Translations under genes and position numbers: made by a program
Shown here: positions 44,329 to 53,924 of the stretch, in pieces
Layout of the letters: every line of letters begins with the position of its first letter
Position numbering within the stretch: position 1 is the stretch's first letter
Notes under the pieces: model-generated
What the model saw: the letters and a program-made list of their open reading frames with translations, nothing else
Databases searched by the model: none
What the model was told of the DNA's origin: nothing
NCBI RefSeq assembly: GCF_014397245.1
Contig: NZ_JACLHY010000015.1
Coordinates: 53,629-117,628 of the forward strand
DNA: 64,000 nucleotides
DNA from: Arenibacter arenosicollis
GTDB taxonomy: Bacteria; Bacteroidota; Bacteroidia; Flavobacteriales; Flavobacteriaceae
Direction: 5' to 3'

Positions 44329-46550
44329 GACCTTTATTCTTACATATAAATTTGAACAGAAAATTATGGCTCCTTACGGTTCTATTGTTTTTTTACTTTA
44401 GTCATTCCTATACACAAGAAACCAAGGCTGTTGAAACTGATATTGAATATTATTTTGACAAAGCGAGGGAATTGGGTAATAAAAATAAAATTGAACCGGC
44501 ACTTGAGGACTTGAATACGGCCATGGAAATTGCCTTCAAGAATAACGACCAAAAGGCACTTATAGACACCTATCACAAATTTGCAGTTTTATATTTAAGA
44601 TTGGGAAAAGATGATAGTGCAGAATATTACGCAGACAGATCAAAATCGCTTTTAAAGGATATTTCCTATCCCTACGGAGAGGCCACGCACAAGTACATAG
44701 ACGCCATTATTTCATACAGGGACGGCAAAAACTTCTTGGCCATTTCCATGCTCAACGAGGCAAAACAAATAAACAATGACCGGAATTTACTGAACAATAT
44801 CCTTTTTGTTGAGGGAAATATTTTTCTAAACTTGGAAAAATATGAGAGTGCCACAAAAAATTTCAATGCCCTGGCTGTTAATACGGACATTTATGAAAAG
44901 GAATATCTGGCCGCCAAGTCCCATATTAAATTAGCCGAAATTTATTTCAGGACCGAAAATTACGAGGAAAGTATAAAAAATGCGCTGAGCGCTTTAAAAT
45001 TGGCCAAGGCGAATAACTTTTATGTTGAAAGATTGGAGGCCAATGAGCTACTCACCCGGTCCAATGCTAAACTTGGCCTTTTTGAATCTGCCTTGTTTTA
45101 CAATAAGAACATAGTGAATATTAAGGATTCTATCTTTACTATTGAAAAAACTCTAGGAGAAACAAAGACAGCTGATAAGATTCAAACCGATTTTATGCGC
45201 GATGAAATTGGTAGGCAGGAAGCCAAGATCGAAGAACTTAGTCAGTCCAAAAATAGAACTGAAATTACAGCCATTTTAACTTCAGCCTTTTTAATTGTAA
45301 TTTCCATACTGGCCGTTTCACTTTATAGAAACAACCAAATTAAGCTAAAGACCAACGATCTTCTGCATACCAAGAACAATGAGTTACAGGCAGCAAGGGA
45401 TGCGGCGGTAATGGCCATGGATGCCAAAACCAACTTCTTGTCAACTGTTAGCCACGAATTGCGAACACCGCTTTATGCAGTAACAGGTCTAACCCATTTA
45501 TTGCTGGAAGAGAACCCAAGTGAAAGCCAAAAAGAGCATTTAAAATCTTTAAAATTTTCTGGCGACTATTTACTGAATTTTATTAATGACATCCTTCAGA
45601 TCAATAAAATAGATGCCGACAAACTGGAAGCCCTTCAAATAGATTTCAATCTTAAAAAGATACTTTCGGAAGTTATTAATTCATTGAATCAGAGTGCGAA
45701 GGCGAACAAAACTAAAATTGTTTTGGAGTTTGATGAGGATATTCCATCGCATTTGTTGGGCGACCCATTAAAACTTTCCCAAATATTTATAAACCTTATT
45801 GGCAATGGCATAAAGTTTACCAAGGAAGGCCAAGTTACCGTTATTGCAAAACTTGCTAAAAAAGTTGAGGAAAATTTGACCATTTATTTTGAGGTGAAGG
45901 ATAATGGAATTGGAATAGACCCAGAAAGACAACTCACTATTTTTGATAGTTTTGAACAAGGCTCTATCCAAATCAACAGGGAATACGGAGGTACTGGCCT
46001 AGGACTGACCATTGTAAAAAGCTTGTTAGGTCTATTTGGCAGTAAAATTCAGCTAAAGAGCGAACTGGGCAAAGGAAGTTCCTTTTTCTTTGAGGTGGAT
46101 TTAAAAAGTAAGGATGATCTTATTGATGACATCCCATTCGAAATTACCGAAGTGGAATACGATTTTACCGGACTTCATATATTGATTGTGGAGGACAATA
46201 AAATTAACCAGGTCATTACCAAGAAAATGTTGAACAAAAAGGAAATTACCTGTGATATTGCCAACAATGGTCTGGAAGCTGTGGCCATGGTAAGAAAAAC
46301 AGATTACGACTGTATCTTAATGGATATCCATATGCCTGGTATTAGTGGGGAAGAAGCCACTATAGAAATAAGAAAATTTAATAGATTGGTCCCTATAATC
46401 GCCCTTACCGCGATTTCCTTGGATGACAGTTTGGAAAGTTTTTATGCCGCAGGATGTAATGATGTGGTTACCAAACCATTTAAACCAGAAGTATTCTACT
46501 CTAAAATTGGAGAGAACATCTTTGATATTAAAAAAAAAATTGAAGCCTAA
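44325..46550 (+). CDS. TPR-containing hybrid sensor histidine kinase
   Basis: A 741-residue protein opening with TTG at 44325, overlapping gap by 4 bp; another TTG at 44352 would give a better signal peptide ('LLTVLLFFYFSHSYTQ'). Next come tetratricopeptide repeats (about 35-280), a transmembrane helix (about 312-330), a coiled-coil, HisKA 'TVSHELRTPL' (His about 377), a HATPase domain ('GTGLGLTIVKSLLG') and a C-terminal receiver ('LIVEDNKINQV', 'CILMDIHMPG', 'VTKPFKP'). No DNA-binding output is attached. It converges with lpxK, overlapping its end by 4 bp. Confidence 0.9.
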   Translation: MRPLFLHINLNRKLWLLTVLLFFYFSHSYTQETKAVETDIEYYFDKARELGNKNKIEPALEDLNTAMEIAFKNNDQKALIDTYHKFAVLYLRLGKDDSAEYYADRSKSLLKDISYPYGEATHKYIDAIISYRDGKNFLAISMLNEAKQINNDRNLLNNILFVEGNIFLNLEKYESATKNFNALAVNTDIYEKEYLAAKSHIKLAEIYFRTENYEESIKNALSALKLAKANNFYVERLEANELLTRSNAKLGLFESALFYNKNIVNIKDSIFTIEKTLGETKTADKIQTDFMRDEIGRQEAKIEELSQSKNRTEITAILTSAFLIVISILAVSLYRNNQIKLKTNDLLHTKNNELQAARDAAVMAMDAKTNFLSTVSHELRTPLYAVTGLTHLLLEENPSESQKEHLKSLKFSGDYLLNFINDILQINKIDADKLEALQIDFNLKKILSEVINSLNQSAKANKTKIVLEFDEDIPSHLLGDPLKLSQIFINLIGNGIKFTKEGQVTVIAKLAKKVEENLTIYFEVKDNGIGIDPERQLTIFDSFEQGSIQINREYGGTGLGLTIVKSLLGLFGSKIQLKSELGKGSSFFFEVDLKSKDDLIDDIPFEITEVEYDFTGLHILIVEDNKINQVITKKMLNKKEITCDIANNGLEAVAMVRKTDYDCILMDIHMPGISGEEATIEIRKFNRLVPIIALTAISLDDSLESFYAAGCNDVVTKPFKPEVFYSKIGENIFDIKKKIEA

Positions 46551-47551
46551 GGATTAGATAGGCTATCATTCAGCAAACTTACCAATACCTTTTCTCCCTC
46601 ATTCAAAAATTTGTGCTGTATCCCTATATAATGCAGGTTTTTTATTTTGCCTTCCAGCCGCACATAATCCTTTTCGGTGGTAAGTACCATTTCCTTCGTA
46701 TTGAACAATGCAATTTCCTTCTCAGAGAAAAAGTGATGGTCCTGGTAGGCCAAATGCTCAAGCACTATTCCCTGATCCGTCAAGAAACTTACCAAGGGCT
46801 TTGGATTGGCTATACCGGTCACCAAAGTCACTTTTTTATTCTTTAGCTGCTCCAGACCTATTTCTCCAGAACCACCTTTTAAGCTGGTATCATAATCCAA
46901 ATAGCTAAAAATAACCTTCTGGCTTGGGGCGGGAGCTATTTTTTTTAGAATGTCCTGCTGTTGCTTTCCTGTCAAATTCGGTGGGCATTTGGTAACAACA
47001 ATGATATTCGCCCGTCTGGCTTCGCGTTTGCTATCCCTCAAATTACCGGTAGGCAAATACCAATCATCAACATACAAATTAGCGTAGGAAGTCAACAGTA
47101 CATAATGATCACATCTTACTTTTCTATGTTGAAAGGCATCATCCAACAGAACAACATCGGGCCCAATGGTTTTCTCCAAAGTAGAAATTCCATGTTGCCG
47201 ATCAGCATCAACGGCAACATAGGCGTTCGGAAATTTTTTGTAGATCTGGTAAGGCTCGTCACCAAGGCTTTCTACATCCATCCCTGATTCGGCCAGCAAA
47301 TACCCTTTTGATCGTCTACCATATCCCCTACTCAGTACGGCTATTTTACAACGCTCCTTTATGTGGGAGATCAAAAATTCTATCATTGGAGTTTTCCCGG
47401 TACCGCCTACACTAAGATTACCAACACATATGGTTTTGGTATTGAATGATCTGGAAGGAAAAACACCGGTGTCATAAAAATAATTACGCAGGTATACTAC
47501 AATTGCGTATATCAGTGAAATGGGAAAACCTAATTTTCTTAGTAGCTGCAT
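46547..47551 (-). CDS. lpxK: Tetraacyldisaccharide 4'-kinase
   Basis: About 334 residues from the ATG at 47551 (MQLLRKLGF); a frame from 47608 would run into the divergent Nif3-like gene. LpxK phosphorylates the 4' position of the lipid A disaccharide. An N-terminal helix anchors it in the membrane, and the P-loop is 'SVGGTGKTPM'. Further motifs are 'VLSRGYGRRSKGY', 'LLDDAFQHR' and 'VVTKCP'. It has its own promoter space shared with the Nif3-like gene (49 bp). Confidence 0.95.
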   Translation of the reverse strand: MQLLRKLGFPISLIYAIVVYLRNYFYDTGVFPSRSFNTKTICVGNLSVGGTGKTPMIEFLISHIKERCKIAVLSRGYGRRSKGYLLAESGMDVESLGDEPYQIYKKFPNAYVAVDADRQHGISTLEKTIGPDVVLLDDAFQHRKVRCDHYVLLTSYANLYVDDWYLPTGNLRDSKREARRANIIVVTKCPPNLTGKQQQDILKKIAPAPSQKVIFSYLDYDTSLKGGSGEIGLEQLKNKKVTLVTGIANPKPLVSFLTDQGIVLEHLAYQDHHFFSEKEIALFNTKEMVLTTEKDYVRLEGKIKNLHYIGIQHKFLNEGEKVLVSLLNDSLSNP

Positions 47552-47600
47552 TAGAACGAAAATATAATATTTTATCTTTGGAAGACCATAAATTTGAAAA

Positions 47601-48695
47601 ATGATCATAAAACAAGTTATCGATACCCTTGAAGAGTTGGCGCCACTGAATTATGCTGAAGATTTTGACAATGTAGGACTATTGGTGGGGAACGCAAATA
47701 ATGAGGTAAAGGGTATCCTTGTAACATTGGACACTTTGGAAAATGTGGTGGATGAGGCCATTGCAAAAAAATGTAATCTCATTGTTAGTTTTCACCCTAT
47801 TATTTTTGGTGGACTAAAGAAAATTACCGGTGCCAATTATGTCCAAAGAGTAGTTATTAAGGCCATTCAGCATGATATTGCCATTTACAGCATGCACACT
47901 GCTTTGGACAATAGCCATAAAGGGGTAAATGCCAAAATATGTGAAATATTGGGCTTGAAAAATACAAGTATTTTAATCCCCCAGGCGGGCACCATTAAAA
48001 AATTGACAACCTATGTTCCCAAAGAGCATACGGACGCCCTTAAAACAGCTCTATTTAGTGCTGGGGCAGGAAATATAGGCAATTATAGCAATTGCAGCTT
48101 TAGCATGGATGGCACCGGAAGTTACCAGGCCAATACAGGAGCCAATCCTTATTTGGGAAAAATTGGAGAAACACATTATGAGAACGAATCCCAAATTAGC
48201 CTTACCTATGCCAAGGCGAATGAACCAAAAGTTCTTGCTGCACTTTTTGGCAATCATCCCTATGAAGAGGTTGCCTATGAAATACAAACTTTGGAAAATA
48301 AAAACCAAAATATTGGCATGGGCATGGTCGGAAATCTTGAAAAATCGATGCGTGAAGAAGAATTTTTTGAATTTCTGAAGGAAAAAATGAATGTTTCCTG
48401 CATTAGACACTCCGATTTTCTAGGAAAAAAAATAACCAAAGTTGCCGTTTTGGGAGGAAGTGGTTCTTTTGCCATTTCTTCGGCAATGTCCGCCAATGCT
48501 GACGTTTTTGTAACTTCAGACCTAAAATACCATCAATTCTATGAAGCTGAAGGCAAAATACTTTTGGCAGATATTGGGCACTATGAAACAGAGCAGTTTA
48601 CAAAAAATCTCTTAGTTGATTATCTTACGAAAAAAATTCCTAATTTTGCAATCTCTTTATCGGAGAGCAAAACAAATCCCATCAAGTATTTTTAA
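47601..48695 (+). CDS. Nif3-like dinuclear metal protein
   Basis: A 364-residue NIF3/YbgI-family protein, toroidal hexamers with a di-metal site; often named GTP cyclohydrolase I type 2. N- and C-terminal NIF3 halves ('EDFDNVGLLVGN', 'IVSFHPIIFGGLKKI', 'HTALDNSHKGVN' and 'HYETEQF') surround a central insertion of about 120 residues, as in the long form. It lies 2 bp before a coiled-coil protein gene, a conserved pair in flavobacteria. Confidence 0.92.
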   Translation: MIIKQVIDTLEELAPLNYAEDFDNVGLLVGNANNEVKGILVTLDTLENVVDEAIAKKCNLIVSFHPIIFGGLKKITGANYVQRVVIKAIQHDIAIYSMHTALDNSHKGVNAKICEILGLKNTSILIPQAGTIKKLTTYVPKEHTDALKTALFSAGAGNIGNYSNCSFSMDGTGSYQANTGANPYLGKIGETHYENESQISLTYAKANEPKVLAALFGNHPYEEVAYEIQTLENKNQNIGMGMVGNLEKSMREEEFFEFLKEKMNVSCIRHSDFLGKKITKVAVLGGSGSFAISSAMSANADVFVTSDLKYHQFYEAEGKILLADIGHYETEQFTKNLLVDYLTKKIPNFAISLSESKTNPIKYF

Positions 48696-48697
48696 AT

Positions 48698-49477
48698 ATG
48701 GCAACAAAGACAGAAGCAACGGTAGAAGAAAAGTTAAGAGCACTATATGATTTGCAATTAATTGATTCTAGAGTTGATGAGATAAGAAATGTTAGAGGAG
48801 AACTTCCTCTAGAAGTAGAAGATTTGGAAGACGAGGTACTTGGCCTTAAAACAAGAATGGATAAGCTTAAAACCGATCTTGAAACCATTAACTACGAAAT
48901 AGGTGCCAAGAAAAATCTTATTGATGAAGCCAAAACCTTGATCAAAAAATACGCGGAACAACAAAAGAATGTCCGTAACAGTAGAGAATTCAATTCATTG
49001 ACCAAGGAAGTTGAGTTCCAGGAACTTGAAATTCAATTGGCTGAAAAGAACATTAAGGAGTTCAAGGCCCAGATAGACCAGAAAAAAGAAGTTATAGCTT
49101 CTACCAAGGAGCGTTTAAGTGAAAGGGAATCACACCTTAAACACAAGAAAGGTGAGTTGAACGCTATTTTGGCTGAAACTGAGAAGGAAGAAAAGGCTCT
49201 TTTGAAAAAATCCGAAGAATACCAATCCCAAATTGAGGAGCGTTTGGTAAAGGCCTACAATAGAATCCGTAATAATGTAAAAAACGGTTTGGCAGTAGTT
49301 CCGATCGAAAGAGGTGCTTCCGGCGGTTCTTTCTTTACAATTCCACCACAAGTACAGGTGGAGATTGCTTCCCGAAAGAAAATTATTAGCGACGAACACA
49401 GTGGAAGAATTTTAGTAGACCCTGTTTTGGCCGAAGAAGAACAAGAAAAAATGCAAAAGCTGTTCTCTAAATTATAG
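48698..49477 (+). CDS. Coiled-coil protein with degenerate zinc ribbon (CT398-like)
   Basis: A 259-residue protein: a long helical hairpin (about 25-185) and a C-terminal zinc-ribbon-like domain ('GASGGSFFTIPPQV', 'SDEHSGRILVDP'). In most members the ribbon reads CGGC and CxxCGRIL; here the four cysteines are all Ser, Ser, absent and Ser-like, so zinc cannot bind in the usual way. Such proteins are proposed to bind RNA or secretion partners. It begins 2 bp after the Nif3-like gene and is the last gene before a terminator. Confidence 0.87.
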   Translation: MATKTEATVEEKLRALYDLQLIDSRVDEIRNVRGELPLEVEDLEDEVLGLKTRMDKLKTDLETINYEIGAKKNLIDEAKTLIKKYAEQQKNVRNSREFNSLTKEVEFQELEIQLAEKNIKEFKAQIDQKKEVIASTKERLSERESHLKHKKGELNAILAETEKEEKALLKKSEEYQSQIEERLVKAYNRIRNNVKNGLAVVPIERGASGGSFFTIPPQVQVEIASRKKIISDEHSGRILVDPVLAEEEQEKMQKLFSKL

Positions 49478-49500
49478 AACTATCAGCTTATAAGAAAAAT

Positions 49501-49533
49501 AAAGCCATCTTTTTAAGATGGCTTTATTTTTTT
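49501..49533. terminator. Intrinsic terminator between convergent genes
   Basis: AAAGCCATCTT and AAGATGGCTTT form an 11-bp stem with a 3-nt loop, followed by a T-rich tract. It ends the Nif3-like/coiled-coil transcript and, read the other way, may stop the kynurenine monooxygenase gene. Confidence 0.88.
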
Positions 49534-49551
49534 CTATCCCTAATGTCCGTT

Positions 49552-50892
49552 TTACAAAAGACTTAGGATTTTCCGATCAACTTCTTCAGTATCCCAAATT
49601 TCCTCTATATTGGGAATTTGCATTATTTGCTTCATTATCTCTTCCTGTGCATCCCCATTGGCCAAAGCTTCTACATAGGGCTTATCTGAAAATGTAACCC
49701 TGGAATAGGCCGGAATCCACTTATCGGGATATTTTTTGGCAAAACGCTTTTCAATCTTTTTCTGTAATATAAAATTAGGATCGGCCGTCATAGTGCTCAT
49801 CTCCACAAAATTACGATAACTTAGTTCCGCTATAGCATCTGCATTGGGCTTACGTTCTGTCTGGTAGGTATTAAAAATTTGCGCCCAATCATCCCCAAAC
49901 TGGGCAATAATCTTATTCAGGGCATAAATATCCTCAAAGCCTGCATTCATTCCCTGCCCGTAAAACGGCACAATGGCATGGGCGGAGTCGCCCACAAGCG
50001 CCACCTTATCCCAGTAGGTCCATGGATAGCATTTAATGGTTACCAATGCACTTGTTGGATTTTTAAAGAAATCTGTTGTAAGATCTTCTATGACCGGGGC
50101 AACATCGGGAAAATAAGTATTAAAGAAACCTTTGGCCTCATCCTTGGTTTTTATTTTCTCAAAGGAAACCTCCCCTTCAAAGGGAAGGAACAAGGTACAG
50201 GTAAAACTTCCATCCAAATTAGGCATGGCAATAAACATAAACTTCCCTCTGGGCCAGATATGGAAAGAATGTTTTTCCAGTTTATGGGTACCATCGTCAT
50301 TTGCCGGAATAGTAAGCTCCTTGTAACCCACATCTATAAATTCTTGATGGTAATTAAATCTACTACGGCGCTGCATTTTGTGCCTAACTCGCGAAAAAGC
50401 ACCGTCACAGCCAAAAACAATGTCATAGTCATACTCCTTCCACTCCCCTTTCTCCGTTGCGCCCGTATATATTTTTCCTTCGGGCAGGTCTACATCCCAC
50501 ACCTTTTCTTCAAAATGAAATTCAACCCCTGCCTCTTCGGCAAGGTCTATCATTCTACGATTTAATATGCCCCGTGAAATAGACCAGATGGCTTCTCCTT
50601 CCTTTCCATATTTTTGGTAATACTCCGGTTCCCCCGCAAGATGAATAGCACGCTTGTCCAAAGGAATTGCAATTTTCTTCACTTCATCCTCAATTCCCAC
50701 CTCCCTGAGGGCCTTCCAACCCCTATTACTCATTGCCAAGTTTATGGATCTGCCGGAAAATTCAACATTTCTAATATCGGGTCTACGATCATAAACCGTT
50801 ATTTCGTGTCCTAACTTCCGAAGGTAAATTGCCAATAAGGATCCGACCAATCCTGAACCGATTATGGCAATTTTTTTAGGAGTTTGTGTCAT
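49552..50892 (-). CDS. kmo: Kynurenine 3-monooxygenase
   Basis: A 446-residue FAD enzyme that hydroxylates kynurenine to 3-hydroxykynurenine with NADPH and oxygen. Motifs: 'IAIIGSGLVGSLLAIYLRKL' (FAD), 'YDRRPDIR', 'FGCDGAFSRVR', 'VALVGDSAHAIVPFYGQGMN', and an amphipathic C-terminal part. With kynureninase 3 kb away it belongs to tryptophan breakdown or de novo NAD synthesis. It is alone on its strand here, with clpP-like gene upstream. Confidence 0.93.
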   Translation of the reverse strand: MTQTPKKIAIIGSGLVGSLLAIYLRKLGHEITVYDRRPDIRNVEFSGRSINLAMSNRGWKALREVGIEDEVKKIAIPLDKRAIHLAGEPEYYQKYGKEGEAIWSISRGILNRRMIDLAEEAGVEFHFEEKVWDVDLPEGKIYTGATEKGEWKEYDYDIVFGCDGAFSRVRHKMQRRSRFNYHQEFIDVGYKELTIPANDDGTHKLEKHSFHIWPRGKFMFIAMPNLDGSFTCTLFLPFEGEVSFEKIKTKDEAKGFFNTYFPDVAPVIEDLTTDFFKNPTSALVTIKCYPWTYWDKVALVGDSAHAIVPFYGQGMNAGFEDIYALNKIIAQFGDDWAQIFNTYQTERKPNADAIAELSYRNFVEMSTMTADPNFILQKKIEKRFAKKYPDKWIPAYSRVTFSDKPYVEALANGDAQEEIMKQIMQIPNIEEIWDTEEVDRKILSLL

Positions 50893-51212
50893 ACTAATGC
50901 AAATAGGGAAAAGTAATTGTTAAAGTAATAAATGTAGTAAAATAAAGTAACTTGTATAAAATAGATGTAATATCGTCACAAAACGCCCAAAGACGTCGTA
51001 TTTCCGTAATCTGCAGTACCGCCCACCTAGAAAAATATTCTTTTTTATTTTTTTACATTCCAGGACATCCAAACCCTATGTTTAATACGTATATAAAACA
51101 CATACCGCTTAGGCGTCCATATATAAAAAAGTCCTTCACATTAAGTTTGCGAAGGACTTTTCCTTTTCTGTATAATTCGTACTAAAATATATTTTAAACA
51201 AATTAAGAGCGG
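50893..51212. other. 320-bp noncoding region between kmo and the clpP paralog
   Basis: No gene is seen. It contains the clpP terminator (51124-51168) and, upstream of kmo, an AT-rich stretch without a clear TAnnTTTG box. Confidence 0.5.
51124..51168. terminator. Intrinsic terminator of the clpP paralog
   Basis: AAAGTCCTTC and GAAGGACTTT form a 10-bp stem with a 13-nt loop. A run of A precedes it and a T-rich run follows, so it can act on both strands; it lies 45 bp after the clpP-like stop. Confidence 0.82.
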
Positions 51213-51761
51213 TTATTCCAAAATTCCGTCCACTATTCCATAGGTTATGGACTCTTCAGCGTTCATCCAATAATCCCGGTCAAAATCCTTCATTACCTTT
51301 TCAAAATCCTGACCGCAATTCTCAGCCAATATTTTGGCACTAAGTTCACGTGTCTTAATTATCTCTTTTGCTTGAATCTCTATATTGGAAGCCTGTCCCC
51401 TGGCACCACCACTCGGTTGATGGATCATTACCTGTGCATGCGGCTGTATAAAACGTCTACCTTTCTTGCCTACGGATAACAAAATAGACCCCATTGAAGC
51501 TGCCAAGCCAGAGCAGATCGTAGAAACCGGACTCTTCAATGATTTAATGGTGTCGTACATGGCAAAACCAGAAGTAACATAACCCCCTGGGCTATTTATA
51601 TACAATTGAATTTCTTTGTTATTCTGCATATCCAAATACAATAAACGATCAATAACATGTTTAGCTGTATCATCATCTACCATTCCCCATAGAAATACTT
51701 TTCTTTCTTCTAGCAATTTTTCATCAATTGCCTCTTGTATCTTACCTTTTTTTGAGCTCAT
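51213..51761 (-). CDS. clpP: ClpP-family protease subunit
   Basis: A 182-residue serine protease subunit. The triad is Ser89 ('SGLAASMGS'), His114 ('MIHQPSG') and Asp163 ('DRDYW'), and 'YINSPGGYVTSGFAMYD' gives the oxyanion loop. It is shorter at the N-terminus than E. coli ClpP and has no clpX beside it, so it is likely a second ClpP of the genome. A minus-strand box TATTTTTG at 51791-51784 lies about 23 bp upstream as a possible -7 element. Confidence 0.9.
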   Translation of the reverse strand: MSSKKGKIQEAIDEKLLEERKVFLWGMVDDDTAKHVIDRLLYLDMQNNKEIQLYINSPGGYVTSGFAMYDTIKSLKSPVSTICSGLAASMGSILLSVGKKGRRFIQPHAQVMIHQPSGGARGQASNIEIQAKEIIKTRELSAKILAENCGQDFEKVMKDFDRDYWMNAEESITYGIVDGILE

Positions 51762-52048
51762 TTTTAGAATTCTTGTTAAGTTTCAAAAATAATGAATTTA
51801 TTGCGAAATATGGCAGGTAAATTATTGTAGGGAACATTCAATTTCTCATCAAAAAAACAAGGACACTAAATTCCCTAAAAAATAACAAGTATTGATTGAA
51901 TTCCTTATGATGCACATTCAACACAAAATTGAAGACCATGCCACGGTAAAATCCCATCTTTTTAAAAAGAAAAATCAAAAATGTAATTAGGCATTCACAG
52001 CTATTCTGCCAAAAACCTATTATCTTTATGTTAGAAAAAAAACCAAAA

Positions 52049-52735
52049 ATGAAAAAACCACTACTAATAATATTGTGTCTGACTTTGTTCCTTGCATCCT
52101 GCAAAACCGATAAAAAACAAAAGGTGGCCGATCTAAAAATGGATCTTTCCATTTTGGATAAAGTTGCCAATGCACATGGATTTGATCAATTTAGAAATGT
52201 AAAGGAAATTGCTTTTACTTTTAATGTAGATCGTCCTAACAGCCATTCTGAACGCAGCTGGGTATGGAACACCATCACCAATGACATCCGCTCCATTAAC
52301 AAGGGAGATACCATTTCTTACAACCGCAGTAACATGGACAGTACGGCTATGAAGATAAATGGAGGTTTTATCAATGACAAATATTGGCTCATGGCACCTT
52401 TTAATCTGGCTTGGGACAAGAACAATATCACCTATGACCATGAAAGCGATGTGCCTGCGCCTATCAGTAAAAATCCTATGCAAAAATTGACCATAGTTTA
52501 TGGGAACGAGGGAGGCTACACCCCTGGTGACGCCTACGATTTTTATTTTGGAAGTGATTACATGATAAAGGAATGGGTATTTAGAAAATCAAATCAACCA
52601 GAGCCATCGGTAACCACGACTTGGGAGAATTACGTGGATATTAACGGCCTCAAAATTGCAGAAATGCACAAAAATGAAGACGGTAGTTTTAAGTTGTACT
52701 TCACCAACATAAAAGTAACCTCTAAAAACCCCTAA
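52049..52735 (+). CDS. Lipoprotein of unknown function
   Basis: About 228 residues from the ATG at 52049 (MKKPLLIILC), chosen because an earlier Met only adds a basic tail before the signal peptide. The lipobox is 'LFLASC' (Cys about 18). The mature protein is beta-rich with repeated Tyr/Trp motifs ('ERSWVWNT', 'DKYWLMAPFNLAWD', 'YDFYFGSDYMIKEW'), the look of flavobacterial outer-membrane-associated lipoproteins. No known family recognised. It converges with the MFS gene 10 bp away. Confidence 0.7.
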   Translation: MKKPLLIILCLTLFLASCKTDKKQKVADLKMDLSILDKVANAHGFDQFRNVKEIAFTFNVDRPNSHSERSWVWNTITNDIRSINKGDTISYNRSNMDSTAMKINGGFINDKYWLMAPFNLAWDKNNITYDHESDVPAPISKNPMQKLTIVYGNEGGYTPGDAYDFYFGSDYMIKEWVFRKSNQPEPSVTTTWENYVDINGLKIAEMHKNEDGSFKLYFTNIKVTSKNP

Positions 52736-52745
52736 AGTAATGCAA

Positions 52746-53894
52746 TTACCTCCTTCTCCTATACAGACCATAGGTAGCACCGAGCACTATTATGGTGCAT
52801 ATTAATAATATAACAAAGGTATATTTTAAGGAAAAACTCTCGGCTACAAAGCCAAGGACCACAGGGCCCAGCAAGAAACCTGAATAGCCTGTACCGGCTA
52901 TAAAGGATACTCCTTGTGAGGAATCTACCCCCTTGACCGTACCACCTATCCTAAAAAGCTCCGGAATAATTACCGAAAAGCCCAGTCCTATCAGCGCAAA
53001 TCCTGCTATAGCCATATAGGTGTGTGTAGCTAGAACAAAAAGAAAGCCTATTATTGCTATTGAAGCTCCCAGGGCCACTATTTTAATGGAGCCTATAGAA
53101 GCACTAATACTATCTCCCAAAAACCTACCCAAGGTCATCATTACGGAAAATGCCAAAAACCCCGTTCCTATCAGTGTTTCCGGTGCCATACTTATCTCCT
53201 GCAAATAAAGCCCACTCCAATCTACAATGGCTCCTTCACCGCCCATTATTATGAATGATACAATTCCCAACACCAGGAGCGGTTTAAACAATTTTAGACT
53301 AAATGGTTCCTTCTCCACGGGCGCCGCTACAATATGCTTATAATGTTTATGGAAAATATAATTTACCACAAACACCAGAATAACAGCGTATAGCATATGC
53401 AAGGCTGGATTATTGATTGTAAATATCAAAAAGCTACCTAAGCCTGCAAACACGCCTCCAAGGCTAAAAAAACCATGTGAGGCCGACATAAAGTTCTGTT
53501 GATCCTCCTTTTCTATTTCCGTGACCAAGGTATTCATGGCGATGTCCGTAATGCCATTACTGGCCCCCAATAGAAAAAGAGCTCCCATTAAAGAATAATA
53601 ATTAGGCGCCAACAAAGGTAGCAAGGCAGTCAAACAACTAAAAAGTATCCCATACCAAGTAGCTTTTCCTACCCCAAGCCAATTAATAATTTTGGCAGCC
53701 ACGGGAAAAATAACGAATACTCCCAAGGAAAGAAAAAAGATAGCAATGCCCAAATCTGCCTTATCTATCCCCAATTTCTCTTTTACAGTGGGTATATAGA
53801 TGGCCCAGGTACCAAACAAAATATTTATGCTGGCAAATACCCAGGAAGGCGCAAAATATCTGGGATTGGAAAGAATAAGACGAAGTGACTTCAT
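52746..53894 (-). CDS. MFS transporter
   Basis: A 382-residue protein with 12 predicted helices of the major facilitator family (YbjJ/FucP-like branch by overall look). The loop motif 'GRFLGDSISASIG' after TM8 resembles the conserved MFS motif. It lies 30 bp downstream of kynU on the same strand, so the two may be co-transcribed; a kynurenine-pathway substrate is possible but not shown. Confidence 0.85.
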   Translation of the reverse strand: MKSLRLILSNPRYFAPSWVFASINILFGTWAIYIPTVKEKLGIDKADLGIAIFFLSLGVFVIFPVAAKIINWLGVGKATWYGILFSCLTALLPLLAPNYYSLMGALFLLGASNGITDIAMNTLVTEIEKEDQQNFMSASHGFFSLGGVFAGLGSFLIFTINNPALHMLYAVILVFVVNYIFHKHYKHIVAAPVEKEPFSLKLFKPLLVLGIVSFIIMGGEGAIVDWSGLYLQEISMAPETLIGTGFLAFSVMMTLGRFLGDSISASIGSIKIVALGASIAIIGFLFVLATHTYMAIAGFALIGLGFSVIIPELFRIGGTVKGVDSSQGVSFIAGTGYSGFLLGPVVLGFVAESFSLKYTFVILLICTIIVLGATYGLYRRRR

Positions 53895-53924
53895 AAATAG
53901 TTTGGCAGTTAGAGAGCAATAAAC

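Noticed and set aside
49879..50565. A 228-residue frame antisense to kmo
   Set aside because: Fully contained in the coding region of a recognised enzyme on the other strand, without any motif.
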